A stretch of 64,000 bases of DNA from the NCBI GenBank assembly GCA_003313425.1, contig NHZP01000081.1, forward strand, positions 62,001 to 126,000, in the 5' to 3' direction. Both the position numbers and the translations under genes were made by a program. The stretch is from Pseudopyrenochaeta lycopersici (taxonomy: Eukaryota > Ascomycota > Dothideomycetes > Pleosporales > Pseudopyrenochaetaceae). How positions within the stretch are numbered: the first letter of the stretch is position 1; every line of letters begins with the position of its first letter. Shown one piece after another: positions 1-11,271 of this stretch. The notes beneath the pieces are model-generated. The model was not told where the DNA came from. It saw only the letters and a list, made by a program, of their open reading frames with translations, and searched no databases.

Positions 1-498
1 ATAGTACCTCTTACCTAGTTCCTATATAACACAAATTAGTAAAAACACCCATGATAGAGACAAAACAAATAGCCTCGCAATTCTAAAAAAAAAAAAAGAA
101 CCTACGACATAGATACCATCAACGTATTGTAAAAAAGCAAGTAGGGTAGGAAATACCCTAAACACAGAACACAAGGCTACTACCTAGCCTATCAGTAGGG
201 AAATAAAACATTTACAGAAACAAACACTCACGTAATAGACGCTGCCCTAACATTATAGCTACGCATTATGAGAAAAACAGTACTACGCACATACTGCATC
301 CTCAAATAGGGAAGAGTAAAGATAACTCTATACGTTACAGGCTACACGACATATGCTTCCCGCAGTACAACCACATATCGTAGAGAACTACGAAGACAGA
401 AACGTCAGTAACATGATACACAAGCCTTCTTAACTTGTCGCAATAGACAAGGCGGTATACTTACCAAAAAGCCCACACCTTCGGCGCAGCAACCATCC
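1..498. other. AT-rich filler of cassette 0
   Basis: AT-rich sequence with scattered A and T runs and no convincing reading frame. It matches in character the filler lying downstream of every gene in the array. The palindrome that should border it on the left would fall just outside the window if the 1.58-kb spacing holds. Confidence 0.5.
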
Positions 499-874
499 CT
501 ACCCACTGCGTCCACAGTGCGTCCGCTTCCGCAAGTAACTCTCCGAGGCCGACCGATCACCAACCCAGCACATCCGTGACAGGCAAGTGCAACAGAGTAA
601 AGCACTCTGTAGGACGCTCACGAAAATCACCCCAAGCGCCTCCAACGCAATCGAGCTACACTCGACCGATATCGCGGCCTTCCCGCTCTCCAGCACCTTC
701 ATCCAGTGTTGTGACTGGGCCTGCGCCTTCCAAACCATTGTTCGCTCCCGCCGAAGAACGACCATCGTAAAGTATTCCGCTCTGCATCCAGGTCTGCCAA
801 CCGGGAGACACGCTCCACGCACCACTCGTGCTTTGCATAAACACCTCTTGGGGCCGGTTCCACCGTGCGTCCAT
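499..874 (-). CDS. Possible small membrane protein, frame interrupted (cassette 0)
   Basis: I do not recognise this gene. An ATG at 874 opens a frame (start M-D-A-R-W-N) running to a stop at 656, rich in Gly, Ala and Ser. An overlapping minus frame ending at 499 encodes a hydrophobic stretch (G-V-I-F-V-S-V-L-Q-S-A-L-L-C-C-T-C-L) followed by a basic tail, as expected for a single-pass membrane protein. The polar N-terminal part and the membrane part lie in different frames, as in cassettes 1 and 35, and I found no clear GT-AG intron joining them. It may be a broken gene, a spliced gene with unusual sites, or a sequencing error. The upstream control region lacks the TATA and CTAGTCCCTAG parts. 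Confidence 0.35.
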
Positions 875-1084
875 GTCCAATATGTGCGGCGCACAAGGAA
901 TACGATATGCGAGGCTCCGCCGTACAATGAGAAAACGTCCCTTTTCGTTGCAATTCTTGCTCAATGCGTCCGCGATGGAAGAGTTAAAGAAGTCTTTGCG
1001 ATAACCCCGCAACAGACAGAAGCCGCGAGCCTCCGCCAGCCCCGCGGAAAAACGGCGGAAAAACACCGGTGCCCCGCCTTGATG

Positions 1085-1555
1085 TCATCCGACCAATAAG
1101 CATACCAGTAGATACCTAACCCACGTCCGTGACCCGCTACTAGCTCCCAACGCTCCCGCTAACAAATCAGACCAAAGATCTGAGAGAGAGTGGGCAACCC
1201 TGCGGTCATCTGACTCACACGGTCCGTGCTGCATGTTGCTTACCGGGGCTTTTGCCATTAAACTACAAGTAGTTTGACGCGTCCGCTGTTCCCTCCAGTC
1301 ACAGGCAAAGCTTACAGTAAAGCCGTCGTGGTCCCGAGCGCAAGGCTCTCGACCACTTGACAACTTTCTAGTGAAAGGAATCATATATACACTCGAAAGT
1401 TGACGGAATGGGCCCGTGCCCATCACAACCCGTCTGTGCGCAAAACGCGCCACAGCAACCCAGCGTGACTCTGCATGACCGTCAGCCACACGGAAAATGG
1501 ACTTACGCATTTTTTTTTGATCTTCGGTATTCCATCCCAAGGGCGCCCACACCCT
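1085..1555 (-). repeat. Cassette control region 1 (partial)
   Basis: Palindrome at 1361-1402, short form with right arm CACTCGAAAGTTG. It lacks the gene-proximal TATA and the CTAG-loop hairpin found in most copies. Distance to the next palindrome is 1582 bp. Confidence 0.8.
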
Positions 1556-1560
1556 TCCTG

Positions 1561-2113
1561 ACTGACCTCTGCACCACAAATCCTTTGTTGCTCTTACCAC
1601 CGTACAAAGCCTACGCAATACAATTACTATACTTTACAATACACCATAACTTTATTTTAAAGAAACAGAAAATAAAAGACATAAACCGTAAAATAGGTAC
1701 TTACCAATACAAACTATACTACGTCCCTCTGTAACTCCAACGTAAATACTCAGTATTTTTTTTTGTGAATTTACTGAGTACTAACAGAAACAAACAACCG
1801 GCATTCACCGTTCCCAGCAAGAGACTAGCTCTGCAGCTATATTGTACCATACACCAAACGCTCCCACAGCGCAAATCCTTGACGCAATATGTATAACACC
1901 TACACGGTGAACGAAGCCTTAACAGAGGACGCATCCTGCCTGCCGTGTCCCACTATTGAGACCCTATGCATACAACCCAGAATCGCTGCTCCACAGCTAA
2001 GAGAGTCAAAACAACTTATAGAAGCGCACCGTGCTACCAAAAAACGGAGCATGGTAGGGCATGTTTTTGTTTTGCCCCTAGCAGAAACGACATTGCCGTG
2101 AAATGTAGATGCT
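1561..2113. other. Long filler of cassette 1
   Basis: About 550 bp without a supported gene. It contains a strong inverted repeat (TACTCAGTA at about 1746, TACTGAGTA at about 1773) around a T run. A minus frame at 1900-2205 overlaps the end of the membrane-protein gene, but no splice link to it is visible. The filler is long because the neighbouring gene is short. Confidence 0.5.
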
Positions 2114-2597
2114 CTACACCAGAGCACGCGCGTAATACCTTCCCGTGCATCGCCATAAAACCAACGAGAGCGCCACCAGCGCTGCCACAAAAGCAACAAC
2201 CGCAAGAACGGTTGCTAACAACACATCGCTCGCTCCACGGCTACCAGTTGAGCCGCCTCCTCCGTTCATACCACTAGGTAGAGGCAACGTAGTCACGTGC
2301 GGCCACGACGTGCTTGCCACCCAAGTAGCCACTGTCTTGCTACTCGTATCATCCCTCCGGAAGAACACGCTTTCATGTGAGCGGGTTGGCGAACCCCCCT
2401 CGTCCACACTACGTAAAAGTGTGGTACCCATGGCTATGAGCATACCATCCGTACGCATTGCGCGCGACAACAGCGTCCCGCGCTCGAGACAATTGGCCAA
2501 TTCTGTAACACACCTCCGTGTGACGCACCGCAGCTGTGCAAAAAAAGGCCCCGCATAGCACAGCCAAAGAAGAGAACAGAATCACGGCAGACGCCAT
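2114..2597 (-). CDS. Predicted type I membrane protein with a frame break (cassette 1)
   Basis: Function unknown. ATG at 2597 begins a clear signal peptide (hydrophobic core V-I-L-F-S-S-L-A-V-L-C-G-A). That frame stops at 2409. The second half lies in the next frame to 2114: a polar Ser/Thr region, a Gly-rich linker (G-G-G-G-S-T), then a transmembrane helix (V-L-L-A-T-V-L-A-V-V-A-F-V-A-A-L-V-A-L-S) and a short basic tail. The frames could be joined at a seven-T run near 2548, just where the signal peptide ends, so this may be a sequencing error, slippage or a recent mutation. Topology would be secreted N-terminus and cytoplasmic C-terminus. No KESG motif. Confidence 0.55.
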
Positions 2598-2604
2598 TCT
2601 CTTT

Positions 2605-3135
2605 ATAATTCTGCTACAAGCACAGTCCGTGCAGAAGCTAAGCGCTAAAGAACACCCTATATAGCGCCCTACCGACTGGTCCTCTCTGCCGAGATATACT
2701 ATTCCATACTTGGCAGGGTTCTGCCCACTCCATGCTGTCTATGTTCATAGACCAATTAGATCACAGATCAAAGCGTGCCACACCATGTCAGACGACCACA
2801 CGTCCGTGCTTTGCTGTGGTTACTAAGTGCAGCGCCCCTAGTCTTATTCAAGACTACCGCTTCGCTACTCCTTCCAGTCGTTGGCCCTGCTTACATGTAA
2901 AGTGTCAGGGGTCAAGGAGCACGGGGCTCCTCGACCACTTGACAACTTTCTAGTGAAAGGAATCATATATAGGCTGCGCCTCACTAGAAATGTTGACTGT
3001 GGCTGGAGTGTGACCTCCCGCCCACCCACTTCTGGGTGAGCACCATGTACCCCAAAACGACGCTAAATCGCGCACAGGGCAATTGACAACTTTTTTTTGC
3101 GCCACACTGTGTCGGACTTAGCCAAATTTATTCGA
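2605..3135 (-). repeat. Cassette control region 2
   Basis: Palindrome at 2943-2995 with loop allele GGCTGCGCC and an arm mismatch (GAAATGTTG). The distal part is the variant with a GGGTGAG-type hairpin instead of the GAT-GGAAC-ATC one. Distance to next 1562 bp. Confidence 0.85.
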
Positions 3136-3285
3136 AAATTTTATGAACCGCATAACGTACCAATGTCGCCGCAGTACATATATTACCAAAGAAATATAAG
3201 ACTACCAAAATACTTGCCTTGTCTACGTCAAAAACAGCCCGCACTTCACCATCACAGCTATACGCTGAAGGTGTCGCATCATACA

Positions 3286-4109
3286 TTAACACCATAACGC
3301 ACCATGGACATACCTGCACGATAACCAATCTACCCGCGATGGAAACACCAACCCAACAGCATCGCTAAATCCATTAAACCATCTATGCGATGGGAGCGGA
3401 AATGCACCGCCAAATACATCAAGACGTGCAAACCCACGCTGCCACCGACCTAGCAACAGACACGAAGTGCAACACTTTCCAACTGTGCATCCACAAAGGG
3501 CACCACTAGAGAAATGCCCATTCTCTACAGCGCGGAACACCGCCTCCACTTCATCCGCCCTAGCAGCATCAGCTGCAATCATAGTAACGAGTGGCAGTAC
3601 CTGCCGCACAAACACATTGAGCATATCGACAGACAGCTCCGCAAACGCAACGAAGCTCCGCAGTTGATCGTATTCTCCCACAACATCGACCTTCCAGACG
3701 AGACGCGCCCGAGACGCACCATCCAAATCGCCAGAACCCTCATAGCGATCTAAGCAGCTACAGTCTTTAAGCCTACCACAAGACATGGGAGGCTGCCCGC
3801 TCTCCTTGGTGAACCACCAGACCCGTTCCCCGTTCGCCTGCACGTGACACGTAAGAGAAATATCGTGTTCTACCAACACTACATCAACATCAGTTACTCT
3901 GAGTTTCAACCAACTCCACGGAGAAACACAACAGGGTACCCACTGTGAGAGTATTCTTCAATAATCCCTAACTCGTCTTCAGTCCCTGCAAACGGGTCCC
4001 CCTTGCAACCCTCTTCGAGGGCGTCCATAACAAAAGACGTATACTCCGCTACACTTGGCCGGTCCACAGGCCTCCTAACGATATAAAACTCTCCGGGATG
4101 CAACTCCAT
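3286..4109 (-). CDS. KESG-family two-exon protein (cassette 2)
   Basis: Member of the array's main family, function unknown, 252 aa. Exon 1 is 4109-3944 and exon 2 is 3878-3286, with a 65-nt intron (donor GTGGGT, acceptor GATGTAG after a GTAACTGAT branch-like motif). Exon 1 ends in the family block G-D-P-F-A-G-T...I-E-E-Y-S-H. Exon 2 opens with L-V-E-H-D-I-S-L-T-C-H-V, then W-W-F-T-K-E-S-G, a Cys run (C-G-R-L-K-D-C-S-C-L), L-V-W-K-V-D, F-A-E-L-S-V, the cluster C-G-C-T-V-G-K-C-C-T-S-C (possible metal site) and W-F-N-G-F-S-D-A-V-G. No signal peptide or membrane segment is seen, so it is probably intracellular. The start ATG lies in a GCGA-TGGAG-TTGC hairpin. Confidence 0.85.
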
Positions 4110-4139
4110 CGCCCTGAACAACGCGTTCAAAAGAGAAAA

Positions 4140-4697
4140 GAGACGAAACTACACATAATAGAGAACACTCCGTGAGCGGGGAGAGAGCCTTCCCCTCTTA
4201 TATGTCGATGTCCATGCTGTCTCTGCCAAGAGCACCTAGTCCCTAGCAGGCAATGTGGTGCCCCGTCCCTGCGTCTACGTTCATAGACCAATCAGATAAG
4301 AACTCTGATAGAGTGTGGGGCCAAGGGTGTCTCCCACGTGCAACCCAGCGTCATCTGACTCACACGGTCCGTGCTGCGTGTTGCTTACAGGGGGCAGCGC
4401 CTCTAGCCTACAAGTAGTCTAACCCTTCGGTACTCGTTCCACTCGCGGGCCCTGCTTAGGGTAAAGCCGTCGTGGTCCCGAGCGCAAGGCTCTCGACCAC
4501 TTGACAACTTTCTAGTGAAAGGAATCATATATAGGCTGCGCCTCACTAGAAATGTTGACTGTGGCTGGAGTGTGACCTCCCGCCCACCCACTTCTGGGTG
4601 AGCACCATGTACCCCAAAACGACGCTAAATCGCGCACAGGGCAATTGACAACTTTTTTTTGCGCCACACTGTGTCGGACTTAGCCAAATTTATTCGA
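4140..4697 (-). repeat. Cassette control region 3
   Basis: Palindrome at 4505-4557, loop GGCTGCGCC. Sequence right of the palindrome is identical to control region 2; sequence left of it differs. Distance to next 1562 bp. Confidence 0.85.
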
Positions 4698-4847
4698 AAA
4701 TTTTATGAACCGCATAACGTACCAATGTCGCCGCAGTACATATATTACCAAAGAAATATAAGACTACCAAAATACTTGCCTTGTCTACGTCAAAAACAGC
4801 CCGCACTTCACCATCACAGCTATACGCTGAAGGTGTCGCATCATACA

Positions 4848-5671
4848 TTAACACCATAACGCACCATGGACATACCTGCACGATAACCAATCTACCCGCG
4901 ATGGAAACACCAACCCAACAGCATCGCTAAATCCATTAAACCATCTATGCGATGGGAGCGGAAATGCACCGCCAAATACATCAAGACGTGCAAACCCACG
5001 CTGCCACCGACCTAGCAACAGACACGAAGTGCAACACTTTCCAACTGTGCATCCACAAAGGGCACCACTAGAGAAATGCCCATTCTCTACAGCGCGGAAC
5101 ACCGCCTCCACTTCATCCGCCCTAGCAGCATCAGCTGCAATCATAGTAACGAGTGGCAGTACCTGCCGCACAAACACATTGAGCATATCGACAGACAGCT
5201 CCGCAAACGCAACGAAGCTCCGCAGTTGATCGTATTCTCCCACAACATCGACCTTCCAGACGAGACGCGCCCGAGACGCACCATCCAAATCGCCAGAACC
5301 CTCATAGCGATCTAAGCAGCTACAGTCTTTAAGCCTACCACAAGACATGGGAGGCTGCCCGCTCTCCTTGGTGAACCACCAGACCCGTTCCCCGTTCGCC
5401 TGCACGTGACACGTAAGAGAAATATCGTGTTCTACCAACACTACATCAACATCAGTTACTCTGAGTTTCAACCAACTCCACGGAGAAACACAACAGGGTA
5501 CCCACTGTGAGAGTATTCTTCAATAATCCCTAACTCGTCTTCAGTCCCTGCAAACGGGTCCCCCTTGCAACCCTCTTCGAGGGCGTCCATAACAAAAGAC
5601 GTATACTCCGCTACACTTGGCCGGTCCACAGGCCTCCTAACGATATAAAACTCTCCGGGATGCAACTCCAT
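4848..5671 (-). CDS. KESG-family protein, exact copy of cassette 2 (cassette 3)
   Basis: Same 252-aa protein as the gene at 3286-4109, shifted by exactly 1562 bp, with exons 5671-5506 and 5440-4848. No differences in the translated product were seen, so the tandem duplication is recent. Both ends of the repeated segment lie at the palindrome. Confidence 0.85.
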
Positions 5672-5701
5672 CGCCCTGAACAACGCGTTCAAAAGAGAAA
5701 A

Positions 5702-6260
5702 GAGACGAAACTACACATAATAGAGAACACTCCGTGAGCGGGGAGAGAGCCTTCCCCTCTTATATGTCGATGTCCATGCTGTCTCTGCCAAGAGCACCTA
5801 GTCCCTAGCAGGCAATGTGGTGCCCCGTCCCTGCGTCTACGTTCATAGACCAATCAGATAAGAACTCTGATAGAGTGTGGGGCCAAGGGTGTCTCCCACG
5901 TGCAACCCAGCGTCATCTGACTCACACGGTCCGTGCTGCGTGTTGCTTACAGGGGGCAGCGCCTCTAGCCTACAAGTAGTCTAACCCTTCGGTACTCGTT
6001 CCACTCGCGGGCCCTGCTTAGGGTAAAGCCGTCGTGGTCCCGAGCGCAAGGCTCTCGACCACTTGACAACTTTCTAGTGAAAGGAATCATATATAGGCAA
6101 AACGCCACACTAGAAAGTTGATTTCTGGTCTGTGCGCGAAGTCCGCGCCACAGCAACCCATGTGCTCTCCCGAGCCACACTGACTCAGCCTGTCTTCCAG
6201 CCACAGTTCCTGTGGACTTGGTCAAAATTTCTTTTTGACTTTTCGTTGTTCCACAACAAC
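5702..6260 (-). repeat. Cassette control region 4
   Basis: Palindrome at 6067-6120, loop GGCAAAACGCC. Left part identical to control region 3; after TATATAGGC it becomes a different allele, so this palindrome marks the end of the cassette 2/3 duplication. Distance to next 1591 bp. Confidence 0.85.
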
Positions 6261-6772
6261 ACTTCCATCGTAATGGTACACAAACCTACTCCCTCGTCTC
6301 AACAACCTGCGTACATTAAGCATTACACACTTCACAGTAACAAATACTGTTACTTACATATAACATAAAACACAAAATACTTATACCTACTTACTTATAA
6401 ATCAGTTACACCTAACGTTATACATCCCCGTAGAGACCGTTACACGATAAACAAACGCGCCTCCGAGCAGCAAGGACCATACTATACAATAACGCGCTAC
6501 GCAAGCCGCGAACACTAAATCAATTATTAACCGCGTTCCCTATACAATAGCATTATACGACGTACAGACAATCGATTTTATTGTTCCACAAAATACAAAC
6601 ACTAATTCGTTCCACGACCTGGATATATCAGTCGTTTATAGCCCTAGCGAAAAGATAGACTATACGTCAGATACCTATAACCAATATCTAGACAGTCGCA
6701 AACTTTCGGGGGAAAGCAAGTATCGCTGCGAACCATCGCATCCACAAACAACCACACAGCACGCTACACGCA
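6261..6772. other. Long filler of cassette 4
   Basis: About 510 bp of AT-rich sequence with no supported gene. Plus-strand frames here look like chance. Length compensates for the short gene of this cassette. Confidence 0.5.
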
Positions 6773-7245
6773 CTACACCCTGCCGTTTGACCAATATACA
6801 CCAACAGGTATATTGGCCCTAGAGACTGGCTGTCCCCGCCACCGTGTCTGCGCAAAAGAAAAGAACGCCGCCTCCGGTTCAGTACCACTTCGTATTGTAG
6901 ACCACATCTCCACGCCACGTCGATGCATCGCTGCAACTACATTAGCACAACATGCAACACAACAAATATGGCATCCGCCAACGACTCCTACTGACCAACT
7001 TCGTCGTCCATAATATAAGCAATAGATCGTTCAACAGAACGAACCAGCCCACAACCAAGATGCACTACCGGCGGTTGCCCATCCAGCCAGCAAACTAAAG
7101 ACCCGCGTCTCCACGCTGCGAAGAGCTTACAAACCTGTCCCAGGCGCACAAACTCTGAAAGAGAGACTCCGTCTGCGCATATCTCCAGCGCCGCAAACCA
7201 GAGCTCCGCGGGGAGCATAGACAACGGATCTACGCCCCCACCCAT
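6773..7245 (-). CDS. F-box-like protein, two exons (cassette 4)
   Basis: About 135 aa if spliced as proposed: exon 1 7245-6996, 65-nt intron (donor GTCAGT, branch-like GCTAAT, acceptor TTGCAG), exon 2 6930-6773. Residues about 8-40 read L-P-A-E-L-W-F-A-A-L-E-I, then V-S-L-S-E-F-V-R-L-G-Q-V-C-K-L-F-A-A-W, an F-box-like pattern (F-box proteins bind Skp1 in SCF ubiquitin ligases). The end of exon 1 (P-P-V-V-H-L-G...V-E-R-S-I-A-Y-I-M-D) aligns by eye with the exon-1 end of KESG genes, especially cassettes 18 and 19. Exon 2 has no KESG motif, so it may be a divergent or decayed relative. Exon 2 is the least certain part. Confidence 0.6.
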
Positions 7246-7284
7246 CCTGCACACGTAACGGATGTAAATAAAAGGCACTGCCAG

Positions 7285-7860
7285 CTACGTCCTACGTAGT
7301 GGAGGAACTCCCTCCAAACCACTCCATGCCAACAGATTCTCTGTTGCTCTTATATATACCTCTCTGTCTTGCGCGCCGCCAAGAGAACCTAGTCCCTAGT
7401 GCGCAACAGAGTGCCTAGTCCCTGTGTCTATGTCCATACACCAATCAAAGAATCGATTGAGAGAGTAGTGGGGGCAAGGGTGCCTCCCACGTGTAACCCA
7501 GCGTCAAACGACCCGCACCGTCCGTGCTCTGGCTTACTTACAGGGGCTTTTGCCCTAAACTACGAGTAGTTTACCGCTTCGCTACTCGCTCCACTCGTGG
7601 CAACGCATACGATGTAAAGTGGCAAGGGTAACCAGCGCAAGGCTGGTGACCACTTGACAACTTTCTAGTGAAAGGAATCATATATAGGCAAAACGCCACA
7701 CTAGAAAGTTGAGGATGGGCCCGTGCCCCCCCCATGTGCCACACATCCATGTGACTCAGCTTGGCCTCCAGCCACAGGGAAATTGGTCTTCGCCAATTTT
7801 GACAGAGAACAAGTGATTTTCCAAATCACAACGCTCCTAAACTATACCTATTGAAGCATT
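7285..7860 (-). repeat. Cassette control region 5
   Basis: Palindrome at 7658-7711, loop GGCAAAACGCC. The CCAAT-side hairpin has a GTGT/ACAC stem in place of GTCT/AGAC. Distance to next 1575 bp. Confidence 0.85.
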
Positions 7861-8163
7861 AAAATTCATCCTCACCATTTTGGTAGGACTGCAAACAGAG
7901 AACACACCCTGATATGAGTATCATACAAGTACATTGTCGCCCTACTATAATAAGCTACGCATTAAACAAACAGGAAAAAGTAACGCCGTACATTACCACA
8001 ATCATCGGTTGCAACACCACAATGACCCACTGGCCATGTCCCACAAAGGCACCCGCCTGCTTATACAACACGTCTCTACATAACATTTCATAGCGTAACG
8101 TCCTGTCTCTACCAGAAGAAAAACAAGAACTAATACAGTAGGGGACACCTCTTGTACTACGTA
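7861..8163. other. Filler of cassette 5
   Basis: About 300 bp. A minus frame at 7955-8248 crosses it and is Cys- and hydrophobic-rich, but the spliced reading of the upstream gene ends at 8164, so I treat this as filler. Confidence 0.4.
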
Positions 8164-8749
8164 CTAATAACCCACTGAGCGTGCACGCAGCGTTGTAACA
8201 AGATAATGTAGTTCCACGTGACTCTCCAAGCCCTCTGCAATATAGCAAAGTATCAGATTAAAGAGACTCACGACCAATGTGAGCCTCGACAATTGCATAA
8301 AGCCGTTCCACTTCTACGCGTAACGCTTCCACCGACTGTAATAGTTCGGTACCACCGCCACGCCCTCTTCCGGGCTTACGACAAACACAAACACGCCGTG
8401 ATGGAGACGTTCTCTCCATACGCGTACGCTTCGCATTCCTTGTCCCATCAGAGCCCTGATCGGAAGAAGACTCTTCAGAATCTACGATGCACCACCGCTT
8501 CCGTCGCGGCTTACCCCTCGCCACCCGGTCTCGTGCAAACAATGGTGATGCACCTACAGCAGTACAGTTGATACTGTTAGGACCATCCGCCCCATTCGCT
8601 TCGCTGCAAGAGGTACCCTGCGATGCATCCAGCACGCACTCATCATCGCCAACGATAAACCCATCGAGATCAGTATCCTCTGAATCTCCATCCGGCTCAG
8701 TACTAGACATTCCGTCATGGTTACGTGAACGCGCAGCCGCTGAAACCAT
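8164..8749 (-). CDS. Acidic, basic-patch, coiled-coil protein (cassette 5)
   Basis: Not recognised; about 182 aa. The start ATG at 8749 opens a strongly acidic Ser/Asp/Glu region (D-G-D-S-E-D-T-D-L-D-G), followed by basic patches that resemble nuclear localisation signals (G-K-P-R-R-K-R-W and K-R-T-R-M-E-R-T), a Gly-Arg segment, and a C-terminal heptad-like helix (L-L-Q-S-V-E-A-L-R-V-E-V-E-R-L-Y-A-I-V). A likely 37-nt intron (8271-8235; donor GTGAGT, branch-like CTGAT, acceptor TTGCAG) extends the helix by about 23 residues; without it the frame stops at 8258. A nuclear or nucleic-acid-associated role is plausible but only inferred from composition. Confidence 0.65.
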
Positions 8750-8919
8750 GTAAGCTACTCCATATCAAACGCTATACATAACTGTATACAGCTACTACTT
8801 ACAAGACTCCGTTATAAAATAAGACGCAACACTTGTTTGCGCCATAACAATAGTACGCTGTACACCCACCTCCGTGTACTCTTAGTTAAGAGTGTTGCTG
8901 GAAAACATCCGTCCCACCT

Positions 8920-9435
8920 CCGTGAAAACAGAGAAGCTGTTATGATTATATACCTCTCTATCTTGCGCACTGCCAAGACACACTAGTCCCTACGAGGCAG
9001 AGGCGTGCCTACTCCCTATGTCTACATTCATAGACCAATCAGAATTTTATTCTGAGAAAGAGTGGGCAAGCAGTGATCATCTGATCAGCACGCGCCCGTG
9101 CTCTGCGTTGCTTAGTAAGTGCAGCGCCTCTAGTCTTTAAAAAGACTAACCCTTCGGTACTCCCTCCAGTCGTAGGCTCTGCTTAGATGTAAAGTGTCCA
9201 GGGTCTCCAGCACGAGGCTGGTGACCACTTGACAACTTTCTAGTGAAAGGAATCATATATAGGCTTTTCGCCACACTAGAAAGTTGAGTCGGGGCCTGTG
9301 CGCTCCCCGCGCCACAGCAAACGTGACCCAGCATGGCCCTCCAGCCACAGCAAAATCGGACTTAGCCAAAAAAACTTGGGATTTTTTTTTGACTTACCGT
9401 TTTTTTTTGGGTTGTCCTACAACAACACTCCGTTA
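8920..9435 (-). repeat. Cassette control region 6
   Basis: Palindrome at 9233-9286, loop GGCTTTTCGCC (the only TTTT loop in the window). Distance to next 1582 bp. Confidence 0.85.
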
Positions 9436-9629
9436 CAACACCCCGTAATGTAAATTCAATACCTGCCGGCCATAACAGGTCCACACCTGCATTACCACTA
9501 TGCTCGCTAATTGCTCTCCACACATATACCTATCGTTTCCTCTGCATCCTTTACAATAAAATCGTTAATAAAACTCTACTATGTCTACCTCAATGCAGCT
9601 CCTCCAGGCCAGACAAAATACATCGTGCT

Positions 9630-10407
9630 CTACAGAACACGGCTATGGGAACAACTCAACCAGTTTTTTCCCGACGGGTACACAGTCCCTGCTGCATCGC
9701 TGATTCCATCAAACCACCTCCCCAAGCCAAACGGATAAACAGAGGTAAATCTGTGGAGCACGATAAACCTAGCACGCTCTATCCTCACCGGCGCGCACTT
9801 CATACAAATATCAGAACGCGTGCATCCGCACCCTACCGTCGTAGAGTAACACCCGACGTTTAACGAGTGGAACAAATCGTCCACAATATAGGTATCCACC
9901 GAATTCTCTTCAAGCGAGTAGACACGAGGTAAAACATCCTGCAGGAACACCTCCAGTGTCTCTAAAGAGAGTTGCGCAAACGCAACATTGCTCTGCAATT
10001 CATCTCCTACCAAGATGTCCACCTTGAACACAAGGAGCGCCCGTCTCCTGTCGCCGCCCGCGCCAATCACTTCGTAATCATTAAGACACGGACTGTGCTG
10101 TTCCTCTACACATTCGCGAGAGAGCTTCCCACTCTCCTTCGTTGACCACCAACACCGTGCCCCCCACGGGTTTACATGACATGTAAGAGAAACACCTTGT
10201 TCCACAAACTCTGTCCCAGTGTCAGTTAAAGGATACTAACTTCCCGAGGAGAAAGAAGTACCTACCGGGAATGTGACTCCGCACCCATTCCATCTGCTCT
10301 TCACTCCCTGCAAACGCTTCGCTCGACGTACCCGCCGGCATCTTGTTACTACACAATATACTACGTTCTCTGAAAACGCCAACTCCGTGCAACGACTCCA
10401 TCGCCAT
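9630..10407 (-). CDS. KESG-family two-exon protein (cassette 6)
   Basis: 240 aa. Exons 10407-10266 and 10210-9630, intron 55 nt (donor GTAGGT, branch-like AACTGACA, acceptor GGGACAG). Exon 2 carries W-W-S-T-K-E-S-G, C-V-E-E-Q-H-S-P-C-L, C-G-C-T-R-S-D-I-C-M-K-C and W-F-D-G-I-S-D-A-A-G. A second in-frame ATG two codons in (10401) sits at the position where other members start (M-E-S), so either may be used. Function unknown. Confidence 0.85.
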
Positions 10408-10464
10408 AGCTACCGCTACTACTTACGTACAATACGTTCACTATGTAGTGACTACAACTGAACC

Positions 10465-11000
10465 GAACAAAGCACACCTCCGTTGATATTAGAGATAGGA
10501 GGGCGCTCCCCTCTCTTATATATCTCAATCTGTCTCCCAGACCCTTGGCCCCGCCAAGATGTGTTAGTCCCTAGTTAGCAGGGTCCTGCACACTCCCTGC
10601 CTCCATATCCATAGACCAATCAGATAAAAAATCTGAAGAATGTGGCAACCCACAGATCAGATGATCTCGCGCTACGTCCGTGCGCTGTGTTGCTTACTAA
10701 GTGCAGAGGCCCTAGTCTTATTCAAGACTACCGCTTCGCTACTCGTTCCACTCGCCGGCCCTGCTTAATTGTAAAGTGGCAAGGGTAAGGAGCGCAAGGC
10801 TCCTGACCACTTGACAACTTTCTAGTGAAAGGAATCATATATAGGCTGCGCCACACTAGAAAAGTTGATTTCTGCCCCGTGCGCACAATCTGCGCCACAC
10901 CCCCAGGTGACCCAACGTGACTTCCAGCCACAGTAAAATTGGACTTACGCATTTTTCGAGAGGTTCGATGTTCCATCTGAAGGGCTCCCACCCTTAACAA
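10465..11000 (-). repeat. Cassette control region 7
   Basis: Palindrome at 10815-10867, loop GGCTGCGCC with an extra A in the right arm (AGAAAAGTTG). Distance to next 1585 bp. Confidence 0.85.
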
Positions 11001-11271
11001 TGAAGCTGCGCACCACAAATTCCTTAGTGCTTAACAAGGCACTGCCATTACAATATCAGTACTATTTTTTTAATAGAAAAAAAAAAAAAAAAAAGTAAAA
11101 CACTATACATACTCACAACATAACATAAATAATAGTCATAGATAACATCAAAAACGTTCATAATACCGTAGTATTCTGCAAAGCACAAAGTCAGCATCTA
11201 CTTCATCCTAACCATTGCTATTGCTACTACCTTATTATACTCCGTATCTTACAAAATCATCATTACACGTA

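Noticed and set aside
7540..7640. tRNA or tRNA-like gene in the control region
   Set aside because: The fold has an enclosing helix and three arms, but no T-psi-C, D-loop or CCA features, and the arms vary freely in sequence.
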